64,000 bases of DNA from JAJFJD01 sp965228425 (GCA_965228425.1 OZ245815.1:1-64000); one strand, 5' to 3'. Numbered from the stretch's first letter, positions 50,590-59,557 are shown. Notes: generated from the letters alone by a model not told the origin. A program made the numbers and translations.

Positions 50590-51197
50590 TGTCCGGATTC
50601 GGCGTCGAACAGACGGATGACGGCGATATCCCCGTTCCGTTCGTGAACCGCGAAGTCGGCTATTTCCCGCCCGCTGCCGGACACGAGTACGGCTTCGAGA
50701 CGCAAGTCGCCCTCATCGGATTTCGGCGTCAATTGCAGCTGCCACCGTCCGGTATCGCCGCTGATCCGAATATCGAAAGCCTTCCGCAACGCGGCGGCAT
50801 CGCCGCTGAACACCGCCTGCAGCCCGGTGAATACGAGTTGCAGGTCGCGCTGTACCCAAAGATCGATCGTCGCGACTTCCGCGTCATCCGCATCGAGAAT
50901 CGTCAAACGGTCTTCGTCGAGGATCGCAGTCTCGCGGCGCGGTGTCTCGATCCGTTTGATCAGCCGGCCGCCCGGTTCATAAATCAACTGCCCCCGCGAT
51001 AGCAGCGGCTCCGTCATGCCGGCAATCGTTCGGGTCTCCTCGAAGGCGACGGTGCGCCGTTCCGATTGCGCAACGCCGCCGAGCAGGGCTTCCAGCTCCA
51101 GCGCCTGCACCGGGCGCGCCAGTGCCATCGACGCGCACAGCAGTGCGACGGCCGCCAATCCGGCAACCACAGATCGCACGCCGCGCCGTTCACTCAT
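50586..51197 (-). CDS. LolA-like outer-membrane carrier protein
   Basis: A 203-residue protein with a signal peptide (VVAGLAAVALLCASMALA, cleavage near PVQA-LE). The mature part resembles LolA: FEETRTIAGMTEPLLSRGQL, YEPGGRLIKRIETPRRE, then LQLTPKSDE and a strand-rich C-terminus. Aryl-polyene clusters carry such a protein, thought to shuttle the lipid-linked pigment across the periplasm. The start overlaps the acyltransferase stop by eight bases. Confidence 0.83.
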   Translation of the reverse strand: MSERRGVRSVVAGLAAVALLCASMALARPVQALELEALLGGVAQSERRTVAFEETRTIAGMTEPLLSRGQLIYEPGGRLIKRIETPRRETAILDEDRLTILDADDAEVATIDLWVQRDLQLVFTGLQAVFSGDAAALRKAFDIRISGDTGRWQLQLTPKSDEGDLRLEAVLVSGSGREIADFAVHERNGDIAVIRLFDAESGQ

Positions 51198-52098
51198 TCG
51201 AAACGTCCGTTCCGGCCCAGAAGTTCAGTAAATTAGCCCAATTATACGGTGTCTTGCGGCAAAAATGCTCTAGCCGGCCAGCGAACCGAACCGCAAGGTC
51301 GCGGGCGTGTTCGTCGCGGTCCGCCCGTGCCGGCTTTGCCGCCGGCGAGAGCAGCTCGAAATGGACGTCGTAATGACCCTTCCCGCCGTAAACCGCGAAA
51401 CACAGCACGACCGGGACGTTCAGCACGCCGGCGAGGAGCCAGGGACCAAGCGGGAAATTCGCCGGTGCGTCCAGGAAATCGACCGGCGTCACGCGGTCGC
51501 CGGGCGTCGACCGGTCGGCCAGAATGCCGACGACGCCGCCCGTGTCGATCCATTCGCGCACTTCCAGGATCGTTCCCGGTTTGCCCAGCGGAATCACGCT
51601 ATCGACCACTTCCGGATTGATTTCGCGCAGCAGATCGTAGAACTGGCGCGACGTCTCGACGTCGATCAGTGCCTTAACGGGATGCTTCTTCTCGCTGATG
51701 CCGAGCGCCCGCAGGGCGTCGAAACTGCCGAGATGCCCGCTCGCGAGGAGAAAACCTTGTTTCTCCGCCAGCAACGACTCGAAAACCTCGACTCCGTGGA
51801 CACTGAAACTTACATCCTTGGTCCGGCGCGCCAGGAAGAAGACCTTGTCCATCATCAAGGTGCAGAAGGTAAGAAAATGCCGGTATCGCTGCAGCAGCGA
51901 GGGGCGATGCCCCAACACGCGCGCCAGATAGTCCTGCGAGGCCCAGCGTTCCGCCGGGGCGGAGACGAAGAAATACAACGTGATGCCATAAAGGATCGGC
52001 CGGGCGAGGCGACGGCCGACGGTCAAGGACAACCACAGATAAAATCGGGTGATGCGACGGCCGCCGCGTTCCGGACGGTCGCGCCAGTTGATCTCCAT
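51190..52098 (-). CDS. LpxL/HtrB-like acyltransferase
   Basis: A 302-residue membrane-associated acyltransferase. The catalytic H-x4-D is SGHLGSFD (His122, Asp127), and LADRSTPGDRVTPVDFLDAPA matches the LpxL/HtrB family. A hydrophobic N-terminal segment (PILYGITLYFFVSA) probably anchors it. In aryl-polyene clusters this enzyme is believed to transfer the polyene acyl chain to a lipid or glycolipid. Its ATG at 52098 lies nine bases after the FabZ-like gene. Confidence 0.85.
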   Translation of the reverse strand: MEINWRDRPERGGRRITRFYLWLSLTVGRRLARPILYGITLYFFVSAPAERWASQDYLARVLGHRPSLLQRYRHFLTFCTLMMDKVFFLARRTKDVSFSVHGVEVFESLLAEKQGFLLASGHLGSFDALRALGISEKKHPVKALIDVETSRQFYDLLREINPEVVDSVIPLGKPGTILEVREWIDTGGVVGILADRSTPGDRVTPVDFLDAPANFPLGPWLLAGVLNVPVVLCFAVYGGKGHYDVHFELLSPAAKPARADRDEHARDLAVRFAGRLEHFCRKTPYNWANLLNFWAGTDVSNE

Positions 52099-52107
52099 CG
52101 CGCCGGT

Positions 52108-52413
52108 CTATGCCACGACCAGGCGAACGGTCAAGGCGGCCTTGCCGTCGACTTTGCTGATCACGGTAACCGCACCGTCATCCGCCGCTTCGATGGTGAC
52201 CGGCCACTCGGTTTCCGGCGCGAGCGGCTGCCGGAATTGCGCGCGGGTGACTTCGACGACCGTCCGTGACAGCGCGGCCTCTATCAATGCCACCAATTCG
52301 GACAGGATCGCCGCGGCCGGCACGATGGGGTTGCCGGGAAAGTGACCCTCCAGGCATGGATCATCGGCGGCAAAGCGGATGGACGTTTCAACGCGTTGCA
52401 TCGCCGACCCCAT
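52108..52413 (-). CDS. FabZ-like hotdog dehydratase (ApeI-like)
   Basis: A 101-residue hotdog domain with GHFPGNPIVPAAA (His24), the FabA/FabZ active-site signature, and an expected C-terminal strand VISKVDGKAALTVRLVV. It is probably the second dehydratase (ApeI type) of the polyene pathway. The start at 52413 overlaps the ligase gene by 26 bases; the in-frame ATG at 52401 is equally possible. Confidence 0.8.
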   Translation of the reverse strand: MGSAMQRVETSIRFAADDPCLEGHFPGNPIVPAAAILSELVALIEAALSRTVVEVTRAQFRQPLAPETEWPVTIEAADDGAVTVISKVDGKAALTVRLVVA

Positions 52414-53782
52414 GCCGCGCCGCCAGGTCGCGCACGGCGGCTTGCGTCAACTTCCCGGTCGCGTTTCGCGGCAGCGCATCGACGAACACCAGCCGCCGCG
52501 GCGCGAAAGCGGCGCCTAGCCGATCGCGGACGGCACGCATAAGATCGTCCTCGCGGCGGTCCGGCGCTACGACGAAGGCGATCAGCCGCGCAACGGTCCC
52601 CGAGCCGTCGTCCTCGGACGGCAACCAAACCACCCCGTCTTCGACACCATCGACCTCCAGCAATTGGGCGGTCAGACCGGACAGGGATGCGCGCTTTCCT
52701 GCGATATTGACCATATCCTGGCTGCGCCCGAGCAGCCGGATGCGTCGCGGGTCCACGACCTCGATCATGTCCGGAAACGGAATGCGCCGACCGAAATCCG
52801 CCCAATCGACGGCCTGCGAACCGTCCGCTTCGGTCACGGCGAAGTCTTCCCGTAGCCGCCATACGTCGGTTTGCGCGGTGTGCCGGGCGGCAACCGACCC
52901 GGCCTCGGTAAACCCGTAAATTTCCCAGACCGCCGCCCCCAATCGCGTCTCGGCATCCTGCGCCAACGCCGGGCTCAACGGCGCGGTCGCCGAGATGATC
53001 CGCTCGATCGGCGGCAATTCGACCGCACTTCCGACCAGGGCGCGCAGATGAATTGGCGTGGTGACCAGGACCCTCGGTTCCGGAACATCCAGGAGACAAC
53101 GCGCGACATCGGCAGGATAGACCGGATGCTCCGCATGCACGCCGGCGCCGCCCTGCAACACATTCATGATGGTAGTCTCGAAACCATACATATGCTGGCT
53201 CGGCACCGTTGCGACGACGGCGGGCGAGGCAAGGCCATCGAGCGTCAACATGCGGGGAATGGTCTTCCCGCCGGCCACGAGCATGCCCCAGGTCTTTTCG
53301 TTGACCGACGGTTTGCCGGTGGACCCGGATGTGAACACCTTGGCCGCGGCATGCGACCACGGCAGCACCGAGTCGGACTCGGCCGCGCCCGTCGGACCCT
53401 CATCCCCATCGATTAGGACTGCCAGCGGCGAGTCGAACGGCAGCGGGGCATCGGAAACCGTGTACAAATCCGGGTACTCGGCCGCGAGGGCCGCGAAGGT
53501 GTGTTCCCCCGCATCCCCCGGAAACAGGGCGGTCTGACGCCGCATCCACATCGCCAGCAACGCCACCGTGAAGGCGTCCCGCGCGGTACAATAGTTGATC
53601 GCAACCGAACGATCGGGCAGCCGGCCGGCAAGTTGCGCGGCCCGACGATACAGATCGGATTGGGATATCGAGCCGTTACCGGACCAGTAGGCGACACGGT
53701 CCGGCTCGAACGGATCGATCAGCGGCCATTCTTTTGGCTGCGTCGGTGCCAGGGTCGCCTCTCCCGTTACGCCGTTGGCCAT
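52388..53782 (-). CDS. Aryl-ACP/acyl-ACP ligase (AMP-forming, ApeH-like)
   Basis: A 464-residue adenylate-forming enzyme. The P-loop AKVFTSGSTGKPS, the YGFTEAGS motif, LGRSQDMVNIAGKRASLSG and the terminal PRNATGKLTQ with the catalytic Lys are all seen. It would activate the hydroxybenzoate starter with ATP and load it on the ACP, the role shown for related enzymes in xanthomonadin and aryl-polyene systems. The start ATG at 53782 shares its A with the preceding stop (TGATG). Confidence 0.87.
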   Translation of the reverse strand: MANGVTGEATLAPTQPKEWPLIDPFEPDRVAYWSGNGSISQSDLYRRAAQLAGRLPDRSVAINYCTARDAFTVALLAMWMRRQTALFPGDAGEHTFAALAAEYPDLYTVSDAPLPFDSPLAVLIDGDEGPTGAAESDSVLPWSHAAAKVFTSGSTGKPSVNEKTWGMLVAGGKTIPRMLTLDGLASPAVVATVPSQHMYGFETTIMNVLQGGAGVHAEHPVYPADVARCLLDVPEPRVLVTTPIHLRALVGSAVELPPIERIISATAPLSPALAQDAETRLGAAVWEIYGFTEAGSVAARHTAQTDVWRLREDFAVTEADGSQAVDWADFGRRIPFPDMIEVVDPRRIRLLGRSQDMVNIAGKRASLSGLTAQLLEVDGVEDGVVWLPSEDDGSGTVARLIAFVVAPDRREDDLMRAVRDRLGAAFAPRRLVFVDALPRNATGKLTQAAVRDLAARHGVGDATR

Positions 53783-54399
53783 CAACGCCAGGATACCGGA
53801 TCGAACATGACCTCGACCGTCTCGAGGATGGACGGCGTCCCCAGATGCGGCAGGTAGAGTCCCCGGTACACATGCTCGCCGACATAGAAGGCCACGAGCA
53901 AAGCTGGATTGACGACGTTGCTCGCCCAGGACCATGCCGTCACACCGAAGGCACCGTAGATAGCGAGCGCCGTCACCGCCAGAAAGGCCGGCAGGACCGC
54001 CCAGGCCCAGGTCAGCATCCGGGCATATTCCTCCAAGCCATCGGGCAGCGCGCCGCGGCGCATGAGTCGGCATAGTCGCGTTATCAGCGGTTCCTTGCCG
54101 GGCAACAGGCTGTACCCGAACACCGCGCTCGTCAGCAAATATCCGAGAAAGGGCGGCGTGATGAGGACGGTTTGCATATCGGGCGCCGGCACGGCAGCGA
54201 TAATGCCCGCAACACCCAAGCAGACAACGGCGACGATCGCGGCGTTGACGCCCCGGCGCGCGGAGCCGCGCAGCATGGCGGTTGCCCAGACCAGCAGCAG
54301 CGCACCGACCACGGTCATCGCGGCCAACGGGATATCACCCGCCAAGGTCAGCAGATGAACCGATATCAGCACCAGGCCGAACACCAGCAGCCTAATCAC
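53782..54399 (-). CDS. COG4648-like integral membrane protein of the aryl-polyene cluster
   Basis: A 205-residue membrane protein with about six helices (stretches near 3-20, 24-42, 52-70, 80-95, 125-150 and 158-175). C-terminal VVNPALLVAFYVGEHVYRG and YLPHLG are typical of the small membrane proteins always found with the ligase in aryl-polyene operons. No catalytic motif is clear; it may dock the assembly line at the membrane. It begins 34 bases after the ACP gene and overlaps the ligase start by one base. Confidence 0.78.
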   Translation of the reverse strand: MIRLLVFGLVLISVHLLTLAGDIPLAAMTVVGALLLVWATAMLRGSARRGVNAAIVAVVCLGVAGIIAAVPAPDMQTVLITPPFLGYLLTSAVFGYSLLPGKEPLITRLCRLMRRGALPDGLEEYARMLTWAWAVLPAFLAVTALAIYGAFGVTAWSWASNVVNPALLVAFYVGEHVYRGLYLPHLGTPSILETVEVMFDPVSWR

Positions 54400-54433
54400 G
54401 GACTCTCCGTTCCGGGCGGCGCTTTAAACGCCG

Positions 54434-54700
54434 TCACGTCGTCTTATGTTGACCGACAAAGGCGGCGAGGGAGCGTAGCGAACCGAAGATCTGCTGGTTT
54501 CGCTCGTCCTCCGCCTTGATCTCCACACCGTATTTCTTGGAAATCTCGAGTGAAATCTCCAACGCATCGATCGAATCCAGACCCAGCCCGTCCCCGAATA
54601 ACGGATCGTCCAACGGAATCTCTTCCGGCGCTACGTCCAGATCGAGCGCCGAGACGATCAGCGTCGCCAATTCATGCTCCATCGGCGAACAACGGGACAT
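54434..54700 (-). CDS. Acyl carrier protein
   Basis: An 88-residue ACP with the phosphopantetheine site GLGLDSIDALE (Ser43) and acidic helices around it. The ATG at 54700 is chosen for the GAGGTGA just upstream. It is the first gene of the eleven-gene minus-strand operon. Many aryl-polyene clusters have two carrier proteins; only this one is seen here. Activation needs a phosphopantetheinyl transferase, not found in the window. Confidence 0.9.
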   Translation of the reverse strand: MSRCSPMEHELATLIVSALDLDVAPEEIPLDDPLFGDGLGLDSIDALEISLEISKKYGVEIKAEDERNQQIFGSLRSLAAFVGQHKTT

Positions 54701-54786
54701 GGTCACCTCACAGTTTCGCGGCGCAGGCCGGGCCACGGGTTTTGATTATTCTTTATGCAACCGTTCGGGAAACAGTGCGACAAATT

Positions 54787-54815
54787 ATTATACATCCCCT
54801 TAATCCAAAAGACTT
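54787..54815 (-). promoter_or_regulatory. Promoter of the aryl-polyene operon
   Basis: On the minus strand a perfect TATAAT lies at 54792-54787, in an AT-rich stretch unusual for this DNA. The -35 position 17 bases upstream (54815-54810) reads AAGTCT, a poor match, so an activator may be needed. Transcription would start near 54780, leaving about 80 leader bases before the ACP gene. Confidence 0.5.
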
Positions 54816-54853
54816 GTTTTGCATCCTCGGATACCGCAGACGGACAAACATCG

Positions 54854-54885
54854 GCAGGACCACGGCAAAAATGCCGTAGCCCTGC
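54854..54885 (-). terminator. Hairpin at the aconitase 3' end, possible terminator
   Basis: GCAGG...ACGGCA-AAAA-TGCCGT...CCTGC folds into an 11-pair stem with a small internal loop, 30 bases beyond the aconitase stop and upstream of the aryl-polyene promoter. On the minus strand it is followed by a weak CGATGTTTGTCC, so termination is plausible but not certain. Confidence 0.4.
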
Positions 54886-54914
54886 GCGTCATGCCAAATT
54901 GTTCGGTTCTAGCG

Positions 54915-57212
54915 CTACGCCGCGTCGTGCAGCAGGTTGAGGGCTGAGCCCGCCCGGAACCATTCGATCTGCGATTGCGTGTAGGAATGGTTCAACTTCA
55001 ACGTCTCCGACGACCCGTCGGCATGCTGAACCCGGCAGTCGACCGGCTTGCCCGGCGTCAGGCCGGCGAGGTCGACGAGGCTCAGCCGGTCGTCGGCCCG
55101 AATCCTGTCGTAATCCGCCGCGTCGGCAAAGGTCAGCGCCAGCAACCCTTGCTTCTTCAGGTTGGTCTCGTGGATACGGGCGAAACTGCGGGCGATGACC
55201 GCCGCCCCGCCGAGCAGCCGCGGCGACAGCGCGGCGTGTTCCCGGCTGCTGCCTTCGCCGTAGTTACTGTCGCCGACCACGACCCAGCGCAATCCTCCGG
55301 CCTTATAATGACGCGCGGTCTTGGAGAAGGCGCTGTCGGTGTCGCCGGAGAGAACATCGAGCCCGGTCCCGCGCGCGTCCGTATAGGCGTTGACCGCGCC
55401 CATGAACATGTTGTCGCTGAACTTGTCGAGATGCCCGCGCAGGCGAAGCCATGGCCCGGCCGGCGAGATATGGTCGGTGGTCGTCTTGCCCGTGGCTTTC
55501 AGCAGGACCGGCATCTCGGTGAAGTCCTCGCCGTCCCAGGCGGGCCAGGGCTGCAACGCTTCCAGCCGTTCGCTGTCCGGCGCGATCACGATGTCGATCG
55601 CGCTGCCGTCGGCGGGCGGTGCTTCATAGGTGGATTTGCCGGTATCGAACCCGGCCGACGGCACGTCCGCAGCCTGCCGCGGCGGCGTCAGCTTATAGGG
55701 ATTGCCGTTCTTGTCCTCCAGGCTATCGGTCAGCGGATTGAAGGACAGCCGCCCGGCGAGGGCAAAGGCGGTGGCCAACTCCGGGCTGGTGATGAAATTC
55801 ATCGTCGTCGGTTGCCCGTCGTTCCGCTGCGGGAAATTTCGGTTATAGGAGGTCACGATGGTGTTCGGCTCGCGCGACGCTTCCTTGGCGCGGCGCCACT
55901 GGCCGATGCACGGACCGCAGGCGTTCGCGAGCACGACCCCGCCGATGTCGGACAGGGTCTGCATCTGCCCGTCGCGCTCGATGGTGGCGCGAATCTGCTC
56001 CGACCCCGGCGTGACCAGGAAGGACGACGACGCTGCGGCGCCATGGGCCTTGGCTTGTCCCGCCACGTCGGCGGCGCGGCTCATATCCTCGTAGGATGAG
56101 TTCGTGCAACTGCCGATCAGGACCGTGCTGACGGCGTCGCAGAATTCGTTTCCCGGATCGGCGACTTCCGCGGCCAGCGCGGAGATCGGACGCGCACGGT
56201 CCGGCGAATGCGGGCCAACCACATGCGGCTCCAAGGCGGAGAGGTCCAGCTCGACGACATGGTCGTAATGCGCCGCCGGGTCCGCCTCGGCCTCCGCGTC
56301 CGGTTCCAGCAGATGCTTGAACCGGTCGGCGATCGGCACAATTCCACCGCGCCCGGTCGAGTCGAGATAGCGCGCCATGCGGTCGTCATACGGAAAGATC
56401 GACGTGGTCGCGCCGACCTCGGCGCCCATGTTTGTGATCGTCGCCTTGCCGGTGGCGCTGATCGTCCGTGCGCCGGGGCCGATATACTCGATAATGCTGT
56501 TGGTGCCGCCGGACACCGTCAACTGCCCCGCGACATAAAGGATGACGTCCTTCGGCGCGGTCCAGCCACTCATCTCGCCGGTCAGGTGAACCGCGATCCG
56601 TTTCGGATACAGCAGCTCCCACGGCAGCCCCGCGATCACCTCGGTCGCGTCCGCGCCGCCGACGCCGACCGCGCAGGCGCCGAGCCCACCGCCGTTGGGC
56701 GTATGCGAGTCGGTGCCGATGATCATCGCGCCGGGCATGGCGTAATTCTCCAGCACCACTTGATGGATGATGCCCGCGCCCGGCCCCCAGAACCCGGCGC
56801 CGTATTTCGCCGCCGCCGACCGCAAGAAGTCATAGACCTCGCCATTCTCCGCCAGGGATTCGCGCAGGTCCGACGCGCCGTCGTTGCGCGCTTCGATCAG
56901 ATGATCGCAGTGAATCGTGGTCGGGACGGCGACCCGGTCCCGCCGCGTCTGCATGAACTGCAGCATACCGCTTTGCCCCAACACATCCTGGAACACTACC
57001 CGGTCCGGGCGCAGGTCGAGGAATGACTTTCCGGGCACCAGATCCTGAGTTTCCGCATCGTCCAAGTGACCGAGCACGATCTTCTCGGAGAGCGTGAGCG
57101 GCCGCCCCAGCGTCTTGCGGACCGTGGAGAGGGCCTTCTCCATCCGCTCGTAAAGCGCCTGCGCCCCTTCCGGCGTAACGTCGATGGAAAATTTTCTGTC
57201 GGTCGCGCTCAT
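54915..57212 (-). CDS. Aconitate hydratase, mitochondrial-type
   Basis: A 765-residue aconitase, shorter than AcnA (about 890) or AcnB (about 865) and close to the mitochondrial enzyme. The [4Fe-4S] ligands are Cys369 (GSCTNSS) and Cys432/Cys435 (NACGPCIG). DSHTPNGGGLGACAVGVGG, GKTTTDHISPAG and GDSNYGEGSSREHAA are further active-site segments. It interconverts citrate and isocitrate; a 2-methylcitrate-type activity cannot be excluded. The ATG at 57212 follows GAGGAG. It is divergent from a LysR regulator gene that may control it. Confidence 0.9.
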   Translation of the reverse strand: MSATDRKFSIDVTPEGAQALYERMEKALSTVRKTLGRPLTLSEKIVLGHLDDAETQDLVPGKSFLDLRPDRVVFQDVLGQSGMLQFMQTRRDRVAVPTTIHCDHLIEARNDGASDLRESLAENGEVYDFLRSAAAKYGAGFWGPGAGIIHQVVLENYAMPGAMIIGTDSHTPNGGGLGACAVGVGGADATEVIAGLPWELLYPKRIAVHLTGEMSGWTAPKDVILYVAGQLTVSGGTNSIIEYIGPGARTISATGKATITNMGAEVGATTSIFPYDDRMARYLDSTGRGGIVPIADRFKHLLEPDAEAEADPAAHYDHVVELDLSALEPHVVGPHSPDRARPISALAAEVADPGNEFCDAVSTVLIGSCTNSSYEDMSRAADVAGQAKAHGAAASSSFLVTPGSEQIRATIERDGQMQTLSDIGGVVLANACGPCIGQWRRAKEASREPNTIVTSYNRNFPQRNDGQPTTMNFITSPELATAFALAGRLSFNPLTDSLEDKNGNPYKLTPPRQAADVPSAGFDTGKSTYEAPPADGSAIDIVIAPDSERLEALQPWPAWDGEDFTEMPVLLKATGKTTTDHISPAGPWLRLRGHLDKFSDNMFMGAVNAYTDARGTGLDVLSGDTDSAFSKTARHYKAGGLRWVVVGDSNYGEGSSREHAALSPRLLGGAAVIARSFARIHETNLKKQGLLALTFADAADYDRIRADDRLSLVDLAGLTPGKPVDCRVQHADGSSETLKLNHSYTQSQIEWFRAGSALNLLHDAA

Positions 57213-57336
57213 GGCGGCGGCTCCTCTGAATTGCCTATCCGGAATACGGATTGAATCTGGAAACGCTCGTCGCGGCCCGTTCGGCGGGTATCGGCGACGG
57301 CATGGAAACCGTAGCGCCAATCCGACCTATGGTCTA

Positions 57337-57375
57337 ATATATGATTATTATGTTTTCGATACTTATTGCATATAT
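57337..57375. promoter_or_regulatory. AT-rich inverted repeat before the LysR gene
   Basis: Perfect arms ATATATG (57337-57343) and CATATAT (57369-57375) frame an AT-rich stretch in the gap between the aconitase and lysR genes. It ends four bases before the regulator ATG and could be its own binding site for autoregulation and control of aconitase. No ribosome-binding site is visible before the ATG. Confidence 0.45.
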
Positions 57376-57378
57376 CTA

Positions 57379-58314
57379 ATGGAACTCCGCCACCTTCGTT
57401 ACTTCGTCGCCGTCGCCGAGGAAGAACATGTCACCCGCGCGGCGGAACGGCTCGGCATTCAGCAGCCGCCGCTGAGCCAACAGCTGCGCGCCCTCGAGGA
57501 CGAACTCGACGTGCAGCTCCTACGGCGAAAGCCACGCGGCGTGGAACTGACCGACGCCGGCCGCGCCTTCGCGGCGGACGCCCGCGGCGTCCTGGACCAG
57601 GTGGAGCGCGCCGTCGCCCGGGCGCAGCGGACCGCGCGCGGCCAACAAGGCGCCATCGTCCTGGGCTTCACAAGTTCGGCGCCCTTTCATCCCTTCGTGC
57701 CGAGGGAGATCAGCGAATTTCGCGAAGCCAACCCGCTGGTATCGATCTTATTGGAGGAAGGCGGCACCAGCGACCTGGTCGAGGCGGTGCGGAGCGAACG
57801 GATGGACGCCGCGTTCATCCGGTCGCCGGTTCCGGAGACTGAAGGACTCAGCATTCATCCGCTGTTCAAGGAACGGATGCTTGCGGCGCTGCCGCGCACG
57901 CACCGGCTGGCCGGCACGACGGACCGGCCGATCTCGCTGTCGGACCTCAGCGACGAGCCGCTGGTCCTGTACCGCCGCCGCACCGGACCCGGTCTCTACG
58001 ACGCGATCATCGCGGCCTGCCATCGGGCCGGATTCAACCCCAATATCGGACAGGAAGCGCCGCGCATCGTCTCGACGCTCAACCTGGTCGCGGCAGGCCT
58101 CGGCATAACGATCGTGCCGGCGTCGCTGCGCCAGTCGCAGATGGAGGGGGTCGTATACCGCCCGATCAAACGATCCGCCGGCCTGGCGGCCCCCTTGAAC
58201 CTGGTCTGCCGGTCGGTCGAGCATTCCGCCGCCGCGCAACGGTTCACTCTGCTCGTGCGGCGCGCGGCGCGGTCTCTGACGGCAGACGGCCACTGGAAGA
58301 AACAGCGGTCGTGA
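57379..58314 (+). CDS. LysR-family transcriptional regulator
   Basis: A 311-residue LysR protein. The N-terminal winged helix is typical: MELRHLRYFVAVAEE, EHVTRAAERLGIQQPPLSQQ and LRALEDELDVQLLRR. The effector domain (about 90-295) has GFTSSAPFHPFVP and VAAGLGITIVPASL. The ATG at 57379 has no Shine-Dalgarno and sits directly behind an AT-rich inverted repeat, so a leaderless mRNA is possible. It most likely regulates the divergent aconitase gene, or the downstream CoA-transferase. Confidence 0.9.
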   Translation: MELRHLRYFVAVAEEEHVTRAAERLGIQQPPLSQQLRALEDELDVQLLRRKPRGVELTDAGRAFAADARGVLDQVERAVARAQRTARGQQGAIVLGFTSSAPFHPFVPREISEFREANPLVSILLEEGGTSDLVEAVRSERMDAAFIRSPVPETEGLSIHPLFKERMLAALPRTHRLAGTTDRPISLSDLSDEPLVLYRRRTGPGLYDAIIAACHRAGFNPNIGQEAPRIVSTLNLVAAGLGITIVPASLRQSQMEGVVYRPIKRSAGLAAPLNLVCRSVEHSAAAQRFTLLVRRAARSLTADGHWKKQRS

Positions 58315-58324
58315 ATCGCCCTTC

Positions 58325-59557
58325 TCAGATAATCGAGCGTTCCGCAAGATCGTCGAGCGCCGCACCATCGAGATCGAGCAGGTCGGACAGGACTTCCCGC
58401 GTGTGGGTCCCGCTCGGGACCGCTGCGCCGGCGTAGCCGGTTTCCGCGCCGCTGAACTTCAAGGGAAACCCCGCCGCCCTGAGCCCGGACAACGGGCCGA
58501 GCGCCGGGTGCTCGACGTTGTCGATCATGCCGCGCGCCTTGAGATGCGGCCACTGCAGCAGATCGTCGATCGTGTGCACATTGCTGGTCACGACGCCGGC
58601 ATCGGTCAACCGGCCGACGGCATCGTCGGTCGCCATTCCCCGGGTCCAGTCGCCGAGCATCGCATCGACCTGGTCGTTATGCGCGACGCGCCAGCTCATA
58701 CGGCCCCACTCTTCGTGGTCGACGAGGTCCTCCCGGCCGATCACCTCGCAAATCGCCTGCCACATCGCGTCCGTGCCGCAACAGATCACCATCCAGCCGT
58801 CGCGCGTGGGATAGGTGTTGAACGGGGAGAACCGCATCACGCGATTGCCTTGCTGATACTCCATGCCGAGCGCCGGATAACAGTCGAGCGGCTCGTCGAA
58901 CAGGAGCGAGAAAAGCACGTCGACCATCGAGACGTCGACGAATTGACCAACCCCCGTGGCGTGGCGGTGATAGAGCGCGCCTAAAATGCCGGACAGCGCG
59001 AAGCCGGCGGAAATCGTGTCAGCGAGCGGCGAGCCGGCCTTCGTCGGCGGGCCGCCGGGCTGCCCGGTGATGCTCATCAATCCCGACATCGCCTGCGTCG
59101 TCACGTCATATCCGCGGCGACCGCTGTCGGGACCGGTGCTGCCGTAGCCGGTTATCGAGCAGTAGACCAGCCGCGGGTTAGCAGCCTCGAGACGCGGCCA
59201 ATCGATCTTCAACCGCTCGGTCACCCCGACCGAAAAATTCTCCACTAGGACATCGGCTTTTTCGACCAGTTTCAGGAACAGGTCATGTCCGTCATCCGAT
59301 TTGAGGTCGAGAGCGATCGACTTCTTCGCGCGAGACCGTTTCAGGAACGCAATTCCGAGATCGCTATCGTCGTTTTTGTCGAGCGTTGGGCCATCCTTAC
59401 CGAAGTAAGCCGGCGCGCCAGAGAGGGTATCCCCGGTTCTGGGGTTATCGACGCGAATCACTTCGGCACCCATACCGGCCAACAACAGCGTGGTGTGCGG
59501 GCCGGCCAGGAATTGCGACAGGTCCAGGACACGGACGCCTTCGAGAATTCGGCTCAT
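58325..59557 (-). CDS. Family III CoA-transferase
   Basis: A 410-residue CaiB/BaiF-type enzyme. Motifs are EGVRVLDLSQFLAGPHTTLL, GMGAEVIRVDNP, CSITGYGSTGPDS and FVDVSMVD holding the catalytic Asp. It is a separate subfamily from the transferase at 34896, with MEYQQGNRVMRFSPFNTYP in the C-terminal part. The acid substrate is unknown. It is convergent with the LysR gene, 10 bases apart. Confidence 0.87.
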   Translation of the reverse strand: MSRILEGVRVLDLSQFLAGPHTTLLLAGMGAEVIRVDNPRTGDTLSGAPAYFGKDGPTLDKNDDSDLGIAFLKRSRAKKSIALDLKSDDGHDLFLKLVEKADVLVENFSVGVTERLKIDWPRLEAANPRLVYCSITGYGSTGPDSGRRGYDVTTQAMSGLMSITGQPGGPPTKAGSPLADTISAGFALSGILGALYHRHATGVGQFVDVSMVDVLFSLLFDEPLDCYPALGMEYQQGNRVMRFSPFNTYPTRDGWMVICCGTDAMWQAICEVIGREDLVDHEEWGRMSWRVAHNDQVDAMLGDWTRGMATDDAVGRLTDAGVVTSNVHTIDDLLQWPHLKARGMIDNVEHPALGPLSGLRAAGFPLKFSGAETGYAGAAVPSGTHTREVLSDLLDLDGAALDDLAERSII

